Positions 6,572 to 13,962 of a stretch of 16,963 bases of DNA are shown piece after piece. The notes beneath the pieces were generated by a model. That model worked only from the letters and a program-made list of their open reading frames with translations. It made no database searches and was not told the DNA's origin. Each line of letters begins with the position of its first letter. Positions within the stretch are counted from its first letter, which is position 1. This DNA comes from Gammaproteobacteria bacterium. Lineage in GTDB: Bacteria; Pseudomonadota; Gammaproteobacteria; Steroidobacterales; SZUA-146. Where the stretch lies: NCBI GenBank assembly GCA_013002925.1, contig JABDLQ010000394.1:1-16963 (forward strand). The letters run 5' to 3'. The position numbers and the translations under genes were made by a program.

Positions 6572-7575
6572 CGTGCAGCCACCACCCTGGCACCCTCGCC
6601 AAGCCCTGCACGATGTAAGGTGATAACCCCATCAATTTCACCCAGAATTGCTGCCACGGCGTCACCCTCTCCCGGGGCGCAGATTGCTTTGACCTGGGGT
6701 CCGGCATCCACTGTGAAAAACACACCCACCCCCCGGTTGCGCAGAGCCCGTATCTCGTGCAGACAGGCCAGCGTTGCTGCGTTCCAGTACAGCAATCCTG
6801 GCTGCGCCGCCATCATGAGCCCATGCATTTTCAGGCAACTGTATTCCGACAAATCGGCGAGCTGATCAAAATCGCGCGCCCGCACGGCGGAGCTGGCTGC
6901 GGCAAGATCCGTTTCCTGGCCCGCACACCACGCGGGAAAAAACGGCGATGTGGCACGGGTCCGCTCCATGCCGTCCGTCGATGAGGTTTGTTTGCTGGTT
7001 GTCGAGGTCACCGCGATCACCACGTCGAGTGGCCACTCGTCGGCGCCAAGCAGCGGCCGGGCAATTGCATCGCTGCCATCTTCTTGCAAGCCCTTGTCCA
7101 TGAGCACAAAACCACCATACAGCGAACGTGCTGCCGAACCGGAACCAATCCGCGCGAACGTGGACAACTCCGAATCGTCGTAATGGCAGTCCAGTATTGA
7201 ATCCAGTCCCGTTACCAACGCGGCATACCCAGAGGCCGATGATGCCAGACCTGCCGCCGTCGGAAAATTGTTATGGGTATCGATGGCCAGCACCGGTGGC
7301 GGTCCATTATTGCGCCACATCTGATTTGCCAGCGTCTGAAGCCGTGTGCGCAATTCAGTCTCTGCGGGCGCGCCGTCCAGCAGGAGCTCATCGATGTAGA
7401 CGCAGTCGTCAGGCGCAGCTGCGTGACGCGCGATGCGCGTGCATGTTTCGAGCTGGCTTAGTGTAATTGACAGAGAACCCACAGCCGGAAGATTGAGGCG
7501 CGCATCGCGCTTGCCCCAGTACTTGATAAGCGCGATGTTCGGATGCGCTTGCGCGACTATTTCTGAATGCTTCAC
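6568..7575 (-). CDS. mvaD: Diphosphomevalonate decarboxylase
   Basis: ATP-dependent decarboxylation of mevalonate-5-diphosphate to IPP, the last committed mevalonate step. The 335-aa length is normal for the family. Motifs in order: NIALIKYWGKRD (13-24, K18), NLPAVGSLSITL (28-39), NFPTAAGLASSASG (103-116), RIGSGSAARSLYGG (142-155, R150), STDGMERTRATS (199-210), YSCLKMHGLM (245-254) and FTVDAGPQVKAI (287-298), with D290 at the catalytic Asp position. The start is GTG at 7575; the in-frame sequence upstream contains no usable start before a TAA. The ribosome binding site is poor. It appears to be the first gene of the mevalonate operon and diverges from FPP synthase. Confidence 0.94.
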   Translation of the reverse strand: MKHSEIVAQAHPNIALIKYWGKRDARLNLPAVGSLSITLSQLETCTRIARHAAAPDDCVYIDELLLDGAPAETELRTRLQTLANQMWRNNGPPPVLAIDTHNNFPTAAGLASSASGYAALVTGLDSILDCHYDDSELSTFARIGSGSAARSLYGGFVLMDKGLQEDGSDAIARPLLGADEWPLDVVIAVTSTTSKQTSSTDGMERTRATSPFFPAWCAGQETDLAAASSAVRARDFDQLADLSEYSCLKMHGLMMAAQPGLLYWNAATLACLHEIRALRNRGVGVFFTVDAGPQVKAICAPGEGDAVAAILGEIDGVITLHRAGLGEGARVVAAR

Positions 7576-7760
7576 GAGCTGATGATCTGTGGCTGGTCGT
7601 ATAAATAATGACGGTTATTGACGCCCCGGTCCAGTCCGCGTCACGATACAATGGAGCTGGATTGCCCGGTCGATCCTCGCCATGTATCACTGGAGCTGGT
7701 GCAAAAGCTCGCGCTCGCAGGTCGAATAGCTTAGCATTCGAAGGATACAAGGATTATTTA
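7576..7760. promoter_or_regulatory. Divergent regulatory region between mvaD and FPP synthase
   Basis: This 185-base gap separates the two outward-facing halves of the isoprenoid cluster, so promoters for both directions are expected here. On the minus strand an A/T-rich stretch at 7610-7598 contains TTATAC, a possible -10 for mvaD, but I see no good -35. On the plus strand TACAAT occurs at 7647-7652 without a well-spaced -35. A 9-bp direct repeat TGGAGCTGG lies at 7652-7660 and 7691-7699. The AAGGA at 7749-7753 is the FPP synthase ribosome binding site. The role as promoter region is inferred from gene layout. Confidence 0.4.
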
Positions 7761-8684
7761 ATGGTCACCCCCATTTTTTTAGCAACTCCGGGCAGTGATT
7801 TTTCACATCGTGTGGAAACATACCAGCAGCGCATCGATCGCAAGCTCGAGCGCGTCCTGCCATCTGCAGCGGTATTTCCGGAGCACCTGCACGAAGCCAT
7901 GCGTTATGCCGTGCTTGCAGGTGGCAAGCGCGTACGGCCGTTATTGACATTTGCCTGTGGTGAAGCTCTGGGGCTTTCCCTTGACCTGCTGGACGCGCCG
8001 GCTACCGCGGTGGAGCTCATTCATGCGTTTTCTCTTGTGCATGATGATCTGCCGGCTATGGACAATGATGAACTACGCCGCGGCCGCCCCACTGTCCATA
8101 TCGCATTTGATGAAGCGACGGCCATACTGGCCGGTGATGCATTACAGGCGCTCGCCTTCGAAGTTCTTGCCCATGACCCCCCACTCAGTGCCCACCCCGC
8201 AATGCAGACCCGCATGATCGGCCGCCTGGCCGCCGCTGCCGGCTCGGTGGGAATGACCGGGGGTCAGGCCCAGGACCTGCAATCTGAAGGGCAACAGTTA
8301 TCCTGTGATCAGCTCAGGCTGATGCATGAGCGCAAAACGGGTTTATTGATCCAGGCCGCCACCATGATGGCGTGTGATGCGCAACCTGATCTGGACGCCG
8401 GCACACGCAGAGCTATCGAGTCTTTTGCACGCCAGATCGGTCTGGCCTTCCAGGTGTGTGACGACATTCTCGACATTGAAAGCCCGACTGAGATGCTCGG
8501 CAAACCGCAGGGGTCGGACGCAGCCGCAGCCAAAGCGACCTATCCAGCGGTGATGGGGTTGCCAGGTGCAAAAGCCTACTTGCAGGAACTACATGAGGCA
8601 GCACTCGCGGCTTTGACCGACTTGTCCATCAACACACAACCGCTGTCCTGGATGGCGGACTATATTACCCAACGCAATCACTAA
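7761..8684 (+). CDS. ispA: Farnesyl diphosphate synthase (IspA-type short-chain prenyltransferase)
   Basis: Condenses DMAPP with two IPP to give farnesyl diphosphate, the precursor of undecaprenyl phosphate and quinone side chains. The protein has 307 residues, usual for bacterial type II FPP synthases. The first Asp-rich motif is DDLPAMD (95-101) with the two-residue insertion of bacterial FPPS, preceded by HAFSLVH; the second is DDILD (234-238). GGKRVRP (54-60), MTGGQAQDL (165-173) and GKPQGSD..AAKATYP (247-262) also match. I start at ATG 7761 because AAGGA lies 7 bases upstream; 51 extra upstream in-frame codons show no family similarity. GGPP synthase is the main alternative and cannot be fully excluded by motif alone. 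The gene stands divergent from the mevalonate operon and 14 bases ahead of a metallo-hydrolase gene. Confidence 0.92.
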   Translation: MVTPIFLATPGSDFSHRVETYQQRIDRKLERVLPSAAVFPEHLHEAMRYAVLAGGKRVRPLLTFACGEALGLSLDLLDAPATAVELIHAFSLVHDDLPAMDNDELRRGRPTVHIAFDEATAILAGDALQALAFEVLAHDPPLSAHPAMQTRMIGRLAAAAGSVGMTGGQAQDLQSEGQQLSCDQLRLMHERKTGLLIQAATMMACDAQPDLDAGTRRAIESFARQIGLAFQVCDDILDIESPTEMLGKPQGSDAAAAKATYPAVMGLPGAKAYLQELHEAALAALTDLSINTQPLSWMADYITQRNH

Positions 8685-8698
8685 ACGACGCATCAGCC

Positions 8699-9490
8699 AT
8701 GATTATCAAGACCATCTGGACCGCCAACGCCTATCGAAACTTTAATTATCTGGTGGTCTGCGAGGACACCGGTGAAGCGCTGGCCATTGATCCACTTGAC
8801 CATAAAAAATGTCTCACCGCGTGCGCCGAGGAAGGTTGGAATATCCGTCAGATACTGAATACCCATGAACATTTCGACCATATTGGCGGTAATGATCAAA
8901 TTGTGGCTGCAACCGGTGCAAAAATTCTCGCCCACCATGAGGCGGGCCCACGCATTCCTGGCATGAACACCGGACTTCACGCCGGCGATCACATCAAAGT
9001 CGGTCGTTCCGTCGAGCTTGAAGTTATGGACACGCCGGGTCATACGATGAGTCATGTGTGCGTGATAGCCCATGCTGATGATGCTGCGCTATTTTGTGGT
9101 GACACACTCTTTAACGCTGGTGCGGGCAACTGTCACAACGGCGGCCATCCAGACGAGTTGTTTAACACGTTTACAAAATTGCTCCACCCACTGGGTCATG
9201 ACACCCGTATTTATCCTGGCCATGATTATCTTGCCAACAACCTGGGTTTCACTCTGGATCGCGAACCTGGCAATCAGGCTGCCGCAGATTTGCTGGAGTC
9301 GGCACGGTCCATGGACCCTGCCCACCCCATTGTCACCACGATTGGTCAGGAGTATGAGATCAATACTTTTTTCCGACTTGCGGTGCCGGAAATTATCGAC
9401 AAGCTCAAAAATGATGTTGCCGGGCTACCGCCACGGCCTGATCCGCACGCCGTGTTTTTAAAATTGCGGGAGTTGCGCAACCGCTGGTGA
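8699..9490 (+). CDS. Glyoxalase II-like metallo-beta-lactamase-fold hydrolase
   Basis: A 263-aa cytosolic metal-dependent hydrolase. The zinc motif THEHFDHIGG (55-64), PGHTMSHV (113-120, H115), GDTLFNAG (134-141, D135) and YPGHDY (172-177, H175) supply the full set of metal ligands. The C-terminal part keeps glyoxalase II-like traits (NLGFTLDREPGN at 181-192, INTFFRL at 221-227 in the place of the family's NPFLR), so hydrolysis of S-lactoylglutathione or another acyl-thioester is plausible. The usual GCGR after the Asp ligand is replaced by GAGNCHNGG, which marks a divergent subfamily, so I give no gene symbol. It starts 14 bases after the FPP synthase stop, most likely co-transcribed, with a weak ribosome binding site. 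A functional link to isoprenoids is not evident. Confidence 0.85.
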   Translation: MIIKTIWTANAYRNFNYLVVCEDTGEALAIDPLDHKKCLTACAEEGWNIRQILNTHEHFDHIGGNDQIVAATGAKILAHHEAGPRIPGMNTGLHAGDHIKVGRSVELEVMDTPGHTMSHVCVIAHADDAALFCGDTLFNAGAGNCHNGGHPDELFNTFTKLLHPLGHDTRIYPGHDYLANNLGFTLDREPGNQAAADLLESARSMDPAHPIVTTIGQEYEINTFFRLAVPEIIDKLKNDVAGLPPRPDPHAVFLKLRELRNRW

Positions 9491-9602
9491 GCGTCGCCGA
9501 CAGATCACCCCGAGTCTGTCATTGAGCCGAAGATTATTCACGACAACTAACTGCTGATGCAAACCGGCGATGATTCGTTACCGTCATACGGCGTATGGGA
9601 TG

Positions 9603-9944
9603 TTACTTTTCCGCTTTATAGTCGCGTAACGAAAGATTGAATTTATCGGCAATCATTTCCATCGAGTCCACCGCCGCGTTATAACGCAGTGTGTGGATGG
9701 CGCGCTGCTCTTCGGTAGACTGGTCACCGGCTGCCGCCAGGTTCCTGTCCAGACAGCCCAGATACTCTTCAATGGTTTTTACATAGGCCTTGACCAGTTG
9801 TTGCGTATCTATCATCTGTTCCTTGGTTGCGGTGCTTCCATCAGGTACTACAAAGTCTGGATCTCCCGGATAACTGCATGCCATAGCGGACGCACCGGTG
9901 CTCGCCAACACAGCGACAATCAAACAACGAAGAATTTTGTCCAC
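9603..9944 (-). CDS. Small secreted protein of unknown function
   Basis: A 113-aa protein that I do not recognise. Residues 1-22 form a signal peptide (MDKILRC, a hydrophobic core VAVLAST, then a cleavage region ending SAMA) and the mature chain would begin at a Cys. The -3 to -1 residues are not a good lipobox, so signal peptidase I cleavage is as likely as lipoprotein processing. A second Cys follows in EEYLGCLDR, and the remainder is charged and predicted helical. I chose GTG at 9944 rather than TTG at 9950 because AGGAG ends six bases before the GTG and would abut the TTG. It is convergent to the metallo-hydrolase and divergent from the MFS gene, with a perfect TATAAT upstream. Confidence 0.75.
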   Translation of the reverse strand: MDKILRCLIVAVLASTGASAMACSYPGDPDFVVPDGSTATKEQMIDTQQLVKAYVKTIEEYLGCLDRNLAAAGDQSTEEQRAIHTLRYNAAVDSMEMIADKFNLSLRDYKAEK

Positions 9945-9950
9945 GAACAA

Positions 9951-9955
9951 CTCCT
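9951..9955 (-). promoter_or_regulatory. Ribosome binding site that decides the GTG start at 9944
   Basis: AGGAG on the minus strand is followed by six bases and GTG (9944-9942). The TTG at 9950 directly abuts the site and cannot use it. Confidence 0.65.
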
Positions 9956-9980
9956 AAACTAGTGCAACCCTGGATAATGC

Positions 9981-10009
9981 ATTATAGTGATTTGTCGCTG
10001 AATCGCGAA
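9981..10009 (-). promoter_or_regulatory. Candidate promoter of the small secreted protein
   Basis: The minus strand reads TATAAT at 9986-9981, a perfect -10 hexamer. The -35 candidate 17 bases upstream (TTCGCG, 10009-10004) is poor. A start near 9974 would leave a leader of about 30 bases before the GTG. Confidence 0.4.
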
Positions 10010-10057
10010 ACACTCTGGCGAGACATCGTATAAACAATTGTAATTCAAAGAGTTAAG

Positions 10058-11266
10058 ATGTCTGCCCATCCCACCAACCCGATTTCGCCAGTCATGGTCA
10101 CCTTTTTGGTGGCCGGTCTGGTTGCCATTATGCCCTTTGCCATCGATGCCTATTTGCCAGCGATGGCGGCGATGGCGAGTGATTTGGGCACCTCCGTGCA
10201 TTACCTCGAGCAATCGATCAGTTCATTCTACCTTGGCATTGCACTTGGACAACTGGTCGGAGCGCCGTTCTCCGACCGGCACGGTCGACGACCGCCAATC
10301 ATGATCGGTTTGATTATTTTTATCGCGGCCAGCATCGCCATTACCCAGGCAACGAGCAGTGGGTCGCTGATCGCCTGGCGCTTTGTGCAGGCTTTGGGGG
10401 CAGGCGTGGCATCGGTCAATGCGGCCACGATTGTGCGTGACATGTTCGATGAAATTGGCACCGCTCGTTTGTTTGCCAACATTGCCGTGGTCATGATGGT
10501 CGCGCCATTATTTTCGCCGCTGATTGGAGCCGGGCTGTTGTCGTTATTTGGCTGGCCGGCAATTTTCATGTTCCTGGCAAGTTACGCATTTGCCATCATG
10601 ATCACCCTGTATATCTGGCTTCCGGAGACTCGCTATTTGCGCCGCAAACCGGTAGACAAGAATGGCTACCGCCACGTATTCGCTTCTGTGTGGAGCAATG
10701 TGCTGGCAGTATCGCTGGCCTGCTCATCGGTGTGTTTTTTCCTGTACCTGGCGGACTCAGCGTTTATTTTTCTGGAATTCTACGGCTTCAGCCCCTCCGG
10801 CTTCGCCTGGTTGTTTGCCACAGGCGTGGTGATGCTGATAGCCGCTCACCAGATCAATCGCTGGCTCCTGAAATTTGTGCGGCCAAGGCGCATTCTGCTC
10901 TATGCCATGCCCCTGCAGACCGCGGTGTCATTCTTATTACTGTTTGCCTGCCTGATGAGCGCCCCCAGCGTCTGGCTGATCTATCCGTTGATCATGGTGC
11001 TGGCATCTATCACACAGGTTATCAACTCCAACGGCATGGCAATCTATTTGTCCCTGCATCCGGACCATGCCGGCAAAGCCAATGCGGTATTGGGCTCAAT
11101 GCGTTTTGGCATGGGCGGGCTATTTGGATTCGCCCTGGTGTATTTGCACAGCGCTCATCCGATCACATTTGCGGCATTGTCGGTAATCGCAACGGTTATG
11201 GCATTGACCCTGTTTCTGGCGTGCCGGTCTCGCTCCGACCTGTTTGCCAGACACCATATGCTTTGA
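10058..11266 (+). CDS. Bcr/CflA family MFS multidrug exporter
   Basis: A 402-aa inner-membrane protein with about 12 hydrophobic segments, the normal size for 12-TM major facilitator drug:proton antiporters. Family marks are the first-helix signature FAIDAYLPAM (27-36), typical of Bcr/CflA proteins, the loop 2-3 motif GAPFSDRHGRRPP (68-80) and the conserved RFVQALGAG (107-115) with the Arg of helix 4. Substrate cannot be predicted; bicyclomycin, chloramphenicol or other small molecules are possibilities for the family. The ATG at 10058 follows a GAG-containing stretch. It is a single gene, divergent from the small secreted protein, and ends 165 bases before a strong terminator. Confidence 0.88.
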   Translation: MSAHPTNPISPVMVTFLVAGLVAIMPFAIDAYLPAMAAMASDLGTSVHYLEQSISSFYLGIALGQLVGAPFSDRHGRRPPIMIGLIIFIAASIAITQATSSGSLIAWRFVQALGAGVASVNAATIVRDMFDEIGTARLFANIAVVMMVAPLFSPLIGAGLLSLFGWPAIFMFLASYAFAIMITLYIWLPETRYLRRKPVDKNGYRHVFASVWSNVLAVSLACSSVCFFLYLADSAFIFLEFYGFSPSGFAWLFATGVVMLIAAHQINRWLLKFVRPRRILLYAMPLQTAVSFLLLFACLMSAPSVWLIYPLIMVLASITQVINSNGMAIYLSLHPDHAGKANAVLGSMRFGMGGLFGFALVYLHSAHPITFAALSVIATVMALTLFLACRSRSDLFARHHML

Positions 11267-11430
11267 GTGCTGTTCCTTGTGTAAAATCCGGCTTATAGCC
11301 GTTGAGAAGTAAACACCCATTGCGGGTTTCTGTAATATCCTTCCGCGGGTTAAGGAATGTAGTTAGCTGACCGGGCGGTCTAAACAACCAGCAGAGCTCC
11401 GGCCATCGTCACCCACGACTACCCAGACAC

Positions 11431-11459
11431 AAAAAACCCGCTGCATAAGCGGGTTTTTT
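11431..11459. terminator. Bidirectional intrinsic terminator
   Basis: A perfect 11-bp inverted repeat, AAAAAACCCGC (11431-11441) and GCGGGTTTTTT (11449-11459), encloses the loop TGCATAA. The G/C core followed by six T residues works in both directions, so it should end both the MFS transcript and the convergent TonB-operon transcript. The bases from 11267 to 11430 hold no gene that I can recognise. Confidence 0.92.
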
Positions 11460-11504
11460 GGGTCTCATCTACTGCCAGATGCCGGTGTGATTCACGATGC
11501 CTGA

Positions 11505-12881
11505 CTATTCTTCGGTCCCACCCTCATCCTCAGAGTCCGAAGGTATATTTCTGAGCATTTCATCCTGAACACGCATCTCCCCCTGGGGCATGACCTGCTC
11601 CATCGTTTCTTTGCGCCTTCTTTCATTTGCTACAAATGCGAGCCATTGATCAGCTGCTTTGCGGCTGCGATCATCCGCTGCTTTGGCCCGAATAAACGCG
11701 GTTTCGGCGTCAGACAGGCGCTTCATGTTAAGATGCGCCATGCCGAGCATGATATAGGCCTGATCAGCGCGCTTGACACCTCCCTTGTTCATGGCTTTGG
11801 CGATTGAGTCCACAACATCGCTCCAACGATCCAGATTGAGCTGGGACTGAGCCAGACGCACATACAACTCTCCGTCATCAGACAGCCGTGCGGCGCGTTC
11901 CAGCGGTGGAATCGCTTTGGCGTCTTCGCGGGCCTGATACCAGGCCTGTGACAGCAACCTCAAATTACGCTCCGTCGGATCCACTTCGTTATTGTTCATT
12001 GCAGTTTCGAGCACTTCAGCAGCGTTGTACGGAATTTCGTGCATCAGGTACAGATTTGCGAGGTTAATGGCGTGCTGGGACCCTGTCATGATTCCCGACT
12101 CGTAAAGCACTTGCGTAATCACCAACTGTTTTTTGGTGTCGCCCAATTCGCTATAGGCGCCCGCCAGAGTCTGCAAGTAGGAATCTTTTGGATAATATCT
12201 GAGCAGATCCAGCAGGGCATCGACCATACCGTTGTAGTCCTGCAGCTCGTAATAGGCAACGCGCAACAACAACAACCAGTTCTCTTTAGGCCTCTTGCCT
12301 TGCTGAATATATTTCTGGATGCCCTGTTTTATCGGTGTGAGTGCTTCGCGGTAGCGCCCTGCCTGAAAATAGGCTTGCCCCAAAAGCATCAGCACATCGC
12401 CACTGGGCTCATCAATGATCCTGATCAGCTTTTGCACCGTAACCAGGGCCTTGTCATAGTCCTCGATCGTAAAGTAAAGCTGTGCCGCCGTTTTGAGAGA
12501 GCTTTGCCGCAGCGCCAGGGGTATGTCCTGCTCGAGCACTTTCTCGTACGCACCGATTGCGCCACGATAATTTTCCTGAAGGTAATAATTATACGCTGTC
12601 AGATTATAAATCTGCGCAATCTCATACGGTGTCAGATTCTTCATCGATTTCATTGCTTCGAGCTGCCTGGCAGCCTCAGCAAACTGCTTGGCTTCTACCA
12701 TGGGCTGAATTTCCATGAGCTTCTTGCCGACTTTGGGACTCAGCGCAACCGTTTGCTTGGTCGCTTCAGGCTCCTCCGCAGCCAGCACCGAAACTGGCGG
12801 TGTCACTAGTAACAAACACAAACCGATGACCAGTGCCTGCCCTGCCACCTTAGGATTTAGAGCAAGTTTCATTGGGCGCAT
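11505..12881 (-). CDS. TPR-repeat protein of the TonB2-type operon
   Basis: A 458-aa exported protein with an N-terminal signal/hydrophobic segment (about residues 5-34, ending VSVLAA) followed by tetratricopeptide-like helical repeats, for example YNLTAYNYYLQENYRGAIGAYEKVL, VLMLLGQAYFQAGRYREAL and AYIMLGMAHLNMKRLSDAETAFIRA. The C-terminus is strongly acidic (SDSEDEGGTEE). In homologous operons this TPR protein is the last gene and is thought to act in the periplasm with the TonB2 complex; the exact role is unclear. The ATG at 12881 is one codon after a GTG at 12884 that overlaps the tonB stop (TAGTG); AGAGGA upstream fits either start. Confidence 0.85.
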   Translation of the reverse strand: MRPMKLALNPKVAGQALVIGLCLLLVTPPVSVLAAEEPEATKQTVALSPKVGKKLMEIQPMVEAKQFAEAARQLEAMKSMKNLTPYEIAQIYNLTAYNYYLQENYRGAIGAYEKVLEQDIPLALRQSSLKTAAQLYFTIEDYDKALVTVQKLIRIIDEPSGDVLMLLGQAYFQAGRYREALTPIKQGIQKYIQQGKRPKENWLLLLRVAYYELQDYNGMVDALLDLLRYYPKDSYLQTLAGAYSELGDTKKQLVITQVLYESGIMTGSQHAINLANLYLMHEIPYNAAEVLETAMNNNEVDPTERNLRLLSQAWYQAREDAKAIPPLERAARLSDDGELYVRLAQSQLNLDRWSDVVDSIAKAMNKGGVKRADQAYIMLGMAHLNMKRLSDAETAFIRAKAADDRSRKAADQWLAFVANERRRKETMEQVMPQGEMRVQDEMLRNIPSDSEDEGGTEE

Positions 12882-12883
12882 CA

Positions 12884-13543
12884 CTATTGATCCTCTAACT
12901 GGTAAGTAAATTTATTCCGTACACCAGGCACTTCACGTGCCTCGCCATCTACCACACGCGGCTTGTATTTGAACTTCAACGCAGCCTGCAGCGACGCACG
13001 ATGGAACAAGCTGCTGGTGCATTGACCGTCCACTACCGATGGATCCCGCACAGTGCCCTGCCTGGTAACGGTGTACTGCACCACGCAAAAGCCTTCGATG
13101 CCGCGGGTGACCGCACGTTGAGGATAGATTGGTGCAACCTTGACGATGGGCAGATAATCTCCTTCGCCAATGTTACCGATGCTGAAGCCCCCGCTGAGCT
13201 CGATGCTGGTTTCTGCCGGCACGGCAGAGATTGCAATCTTGTCCGCGGACGCCTGCAAACGATCAAGCTTTGGCGGTGTTGGCTCCGGTGGTGGTTGTTC
13301 CGGCGGTGGTGGTTTTTTCGGTTTGATCTTGCGTCGCTGGGGGGTTTCGCTACGTTTGATACGAATAAAGTCCACCGTGTGACCAGCGTCTTTTTCACCG
13401 ACCACCTGCTCGGCAATCCGGATCAGAAACTGCATGGTCCACAGTAACACCAGCGTAATTGCAATCGCCAAAACGGCCCCGGTTACAAGCCGGACCACGC
13501 CTGTTGCTTTGGAATTCTCAATGGTATCTGTCAAAGTCGCCAT
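12884..13543 (-). CDS. tonB2: TonB2-type energy transducer
   Basis: A 219-aa periplasm-spanning protein that passes proton-motive-force energy to outer-membrane TonB-dependent receptors. One membrane anchor (about 17-43) lies near the N-terminus, followed by a Lys/Pro-rich stretch (KPKKPPPPEQPPPEPTPPK, 74-92). The C-terminal TonB domain (about 130-216) has APIYPQRAV and GIEGFCVVQYTV (148-159), the standard YP...G.EG.V pattern. The membrane anchor lacks the His of the Ser/His motif known from E. coli TonB. Two Cys (152 and 175) lie in the C-terminal domain. Its ATG abuts the exbD stop (TAA-ATG), with GGAG 11 bases upstream, which indicates coupling. Confidence 0.93.
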   Translation of the reverse strand: MATLTDTIENSKATGVVRLVTGAVLAIAITLVLLWTMQFLIRIAEQVVGEKDAGHTVDFIRIKRSETPQRRKIKPKKPPPPEQPPPEPTPPKLDRLQASADKIAISAVPAETSIELSGGFSIGNIGEGDYLPIVKVAPIYPQRAVTRGIEGFCVVQYTVTRQGTVRDPSVVDGQCTSSLFHRASLQAALKFKYKPRVVDGEAREVPGVRNKFTYQLEDQ

Positions 13544-13951
13544 TTATGGTCTCTCCGCTGATATCGAGACATCCTTGATATTAGCATCTCGTGCTGCATC
13601 CATGATTTGAATCAGGATCTCGGTTTTTGACAATCGATCCGGCTGGATCACCACTGACCCCTTCGGGTTTTCGGCAAACATACGCTCAATGGTTGGCCGT
13701 ACGTCCCGGATGTCCTTTTTCTTGCGATCAATCCAGATTGTGTTATCGGGACCGATTGCAATCAAAATGTTTGCATAGGGTTTGAGTTCCGCCGTCATCG
13801 CTTCAGACTTGTTCACCCGTACGCCAGGTTCCTTGATAAAGGTCGCTGTCACAATAAAGAAAATCAGCAGGATGAACACTACGTCCAGCATCGGCGTAAT
13901 GTCGATGCTGGATTCTTCGACCTGTTCTTTTAATAATCCGCCACGCCGCAT
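13544..13951 (-). CDS. exbD2: ExbD-family proton-channel subunit
   Basis: A 135-aa inner-membrane protein with one N-terminal transmembrane helix (about 21-41) and a periplasmic domain. The helix carries the essential protonatable Asp (D23 in PMLDVVFILLIFF), equivalent to Asp25 of E. coli ExbD. The periplasmic part (VVIQPDRLSKTEILIQIMD) is typical of ExbD/TolR. It pairs with the ExbB protein encoded 11 bases upstream. AAGGAG six bases before the ATG is the best ribosome binding site in this operon. Confidence 0.95.
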   Translation of the reverse strand: MRRGGLLKEQVEESSIDITPMLDVVFILLIFFIVTATFIKEPGVRVNKSEAMTAELKPYANILIAIGPDNTIWIDRKKKDIRDVRPTIERMFAENPKGSVVIQPDRLSKTEILIQIMDAARDANIKDVSISAERP

Positions 13952-13962
13952 GCGTTGCTCCT

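Noticed and set aside
7608..7760. 51-codon extension of FPP synthase
   Set aside because: No similarity to the family and no ribosome binding site; the ATG at 7761 has AAGGA seven bases upstream.
9585..9597. Palindrome CATACG-G-CGTATG between the metallo-hydrolase and the small secreted protein gene
   Set aside because: The one-base centre leaves at most a 4-bp hairpin stem, and no T-run follows; not a credible terminator.
12039..12809. Long plus-strand open frame (256 codons) opposite the TPR gene
   Set aside because: It is the antisense shadow of a well-supported TPR gene, with low-complexity His, Gln and Leu-rich translation.
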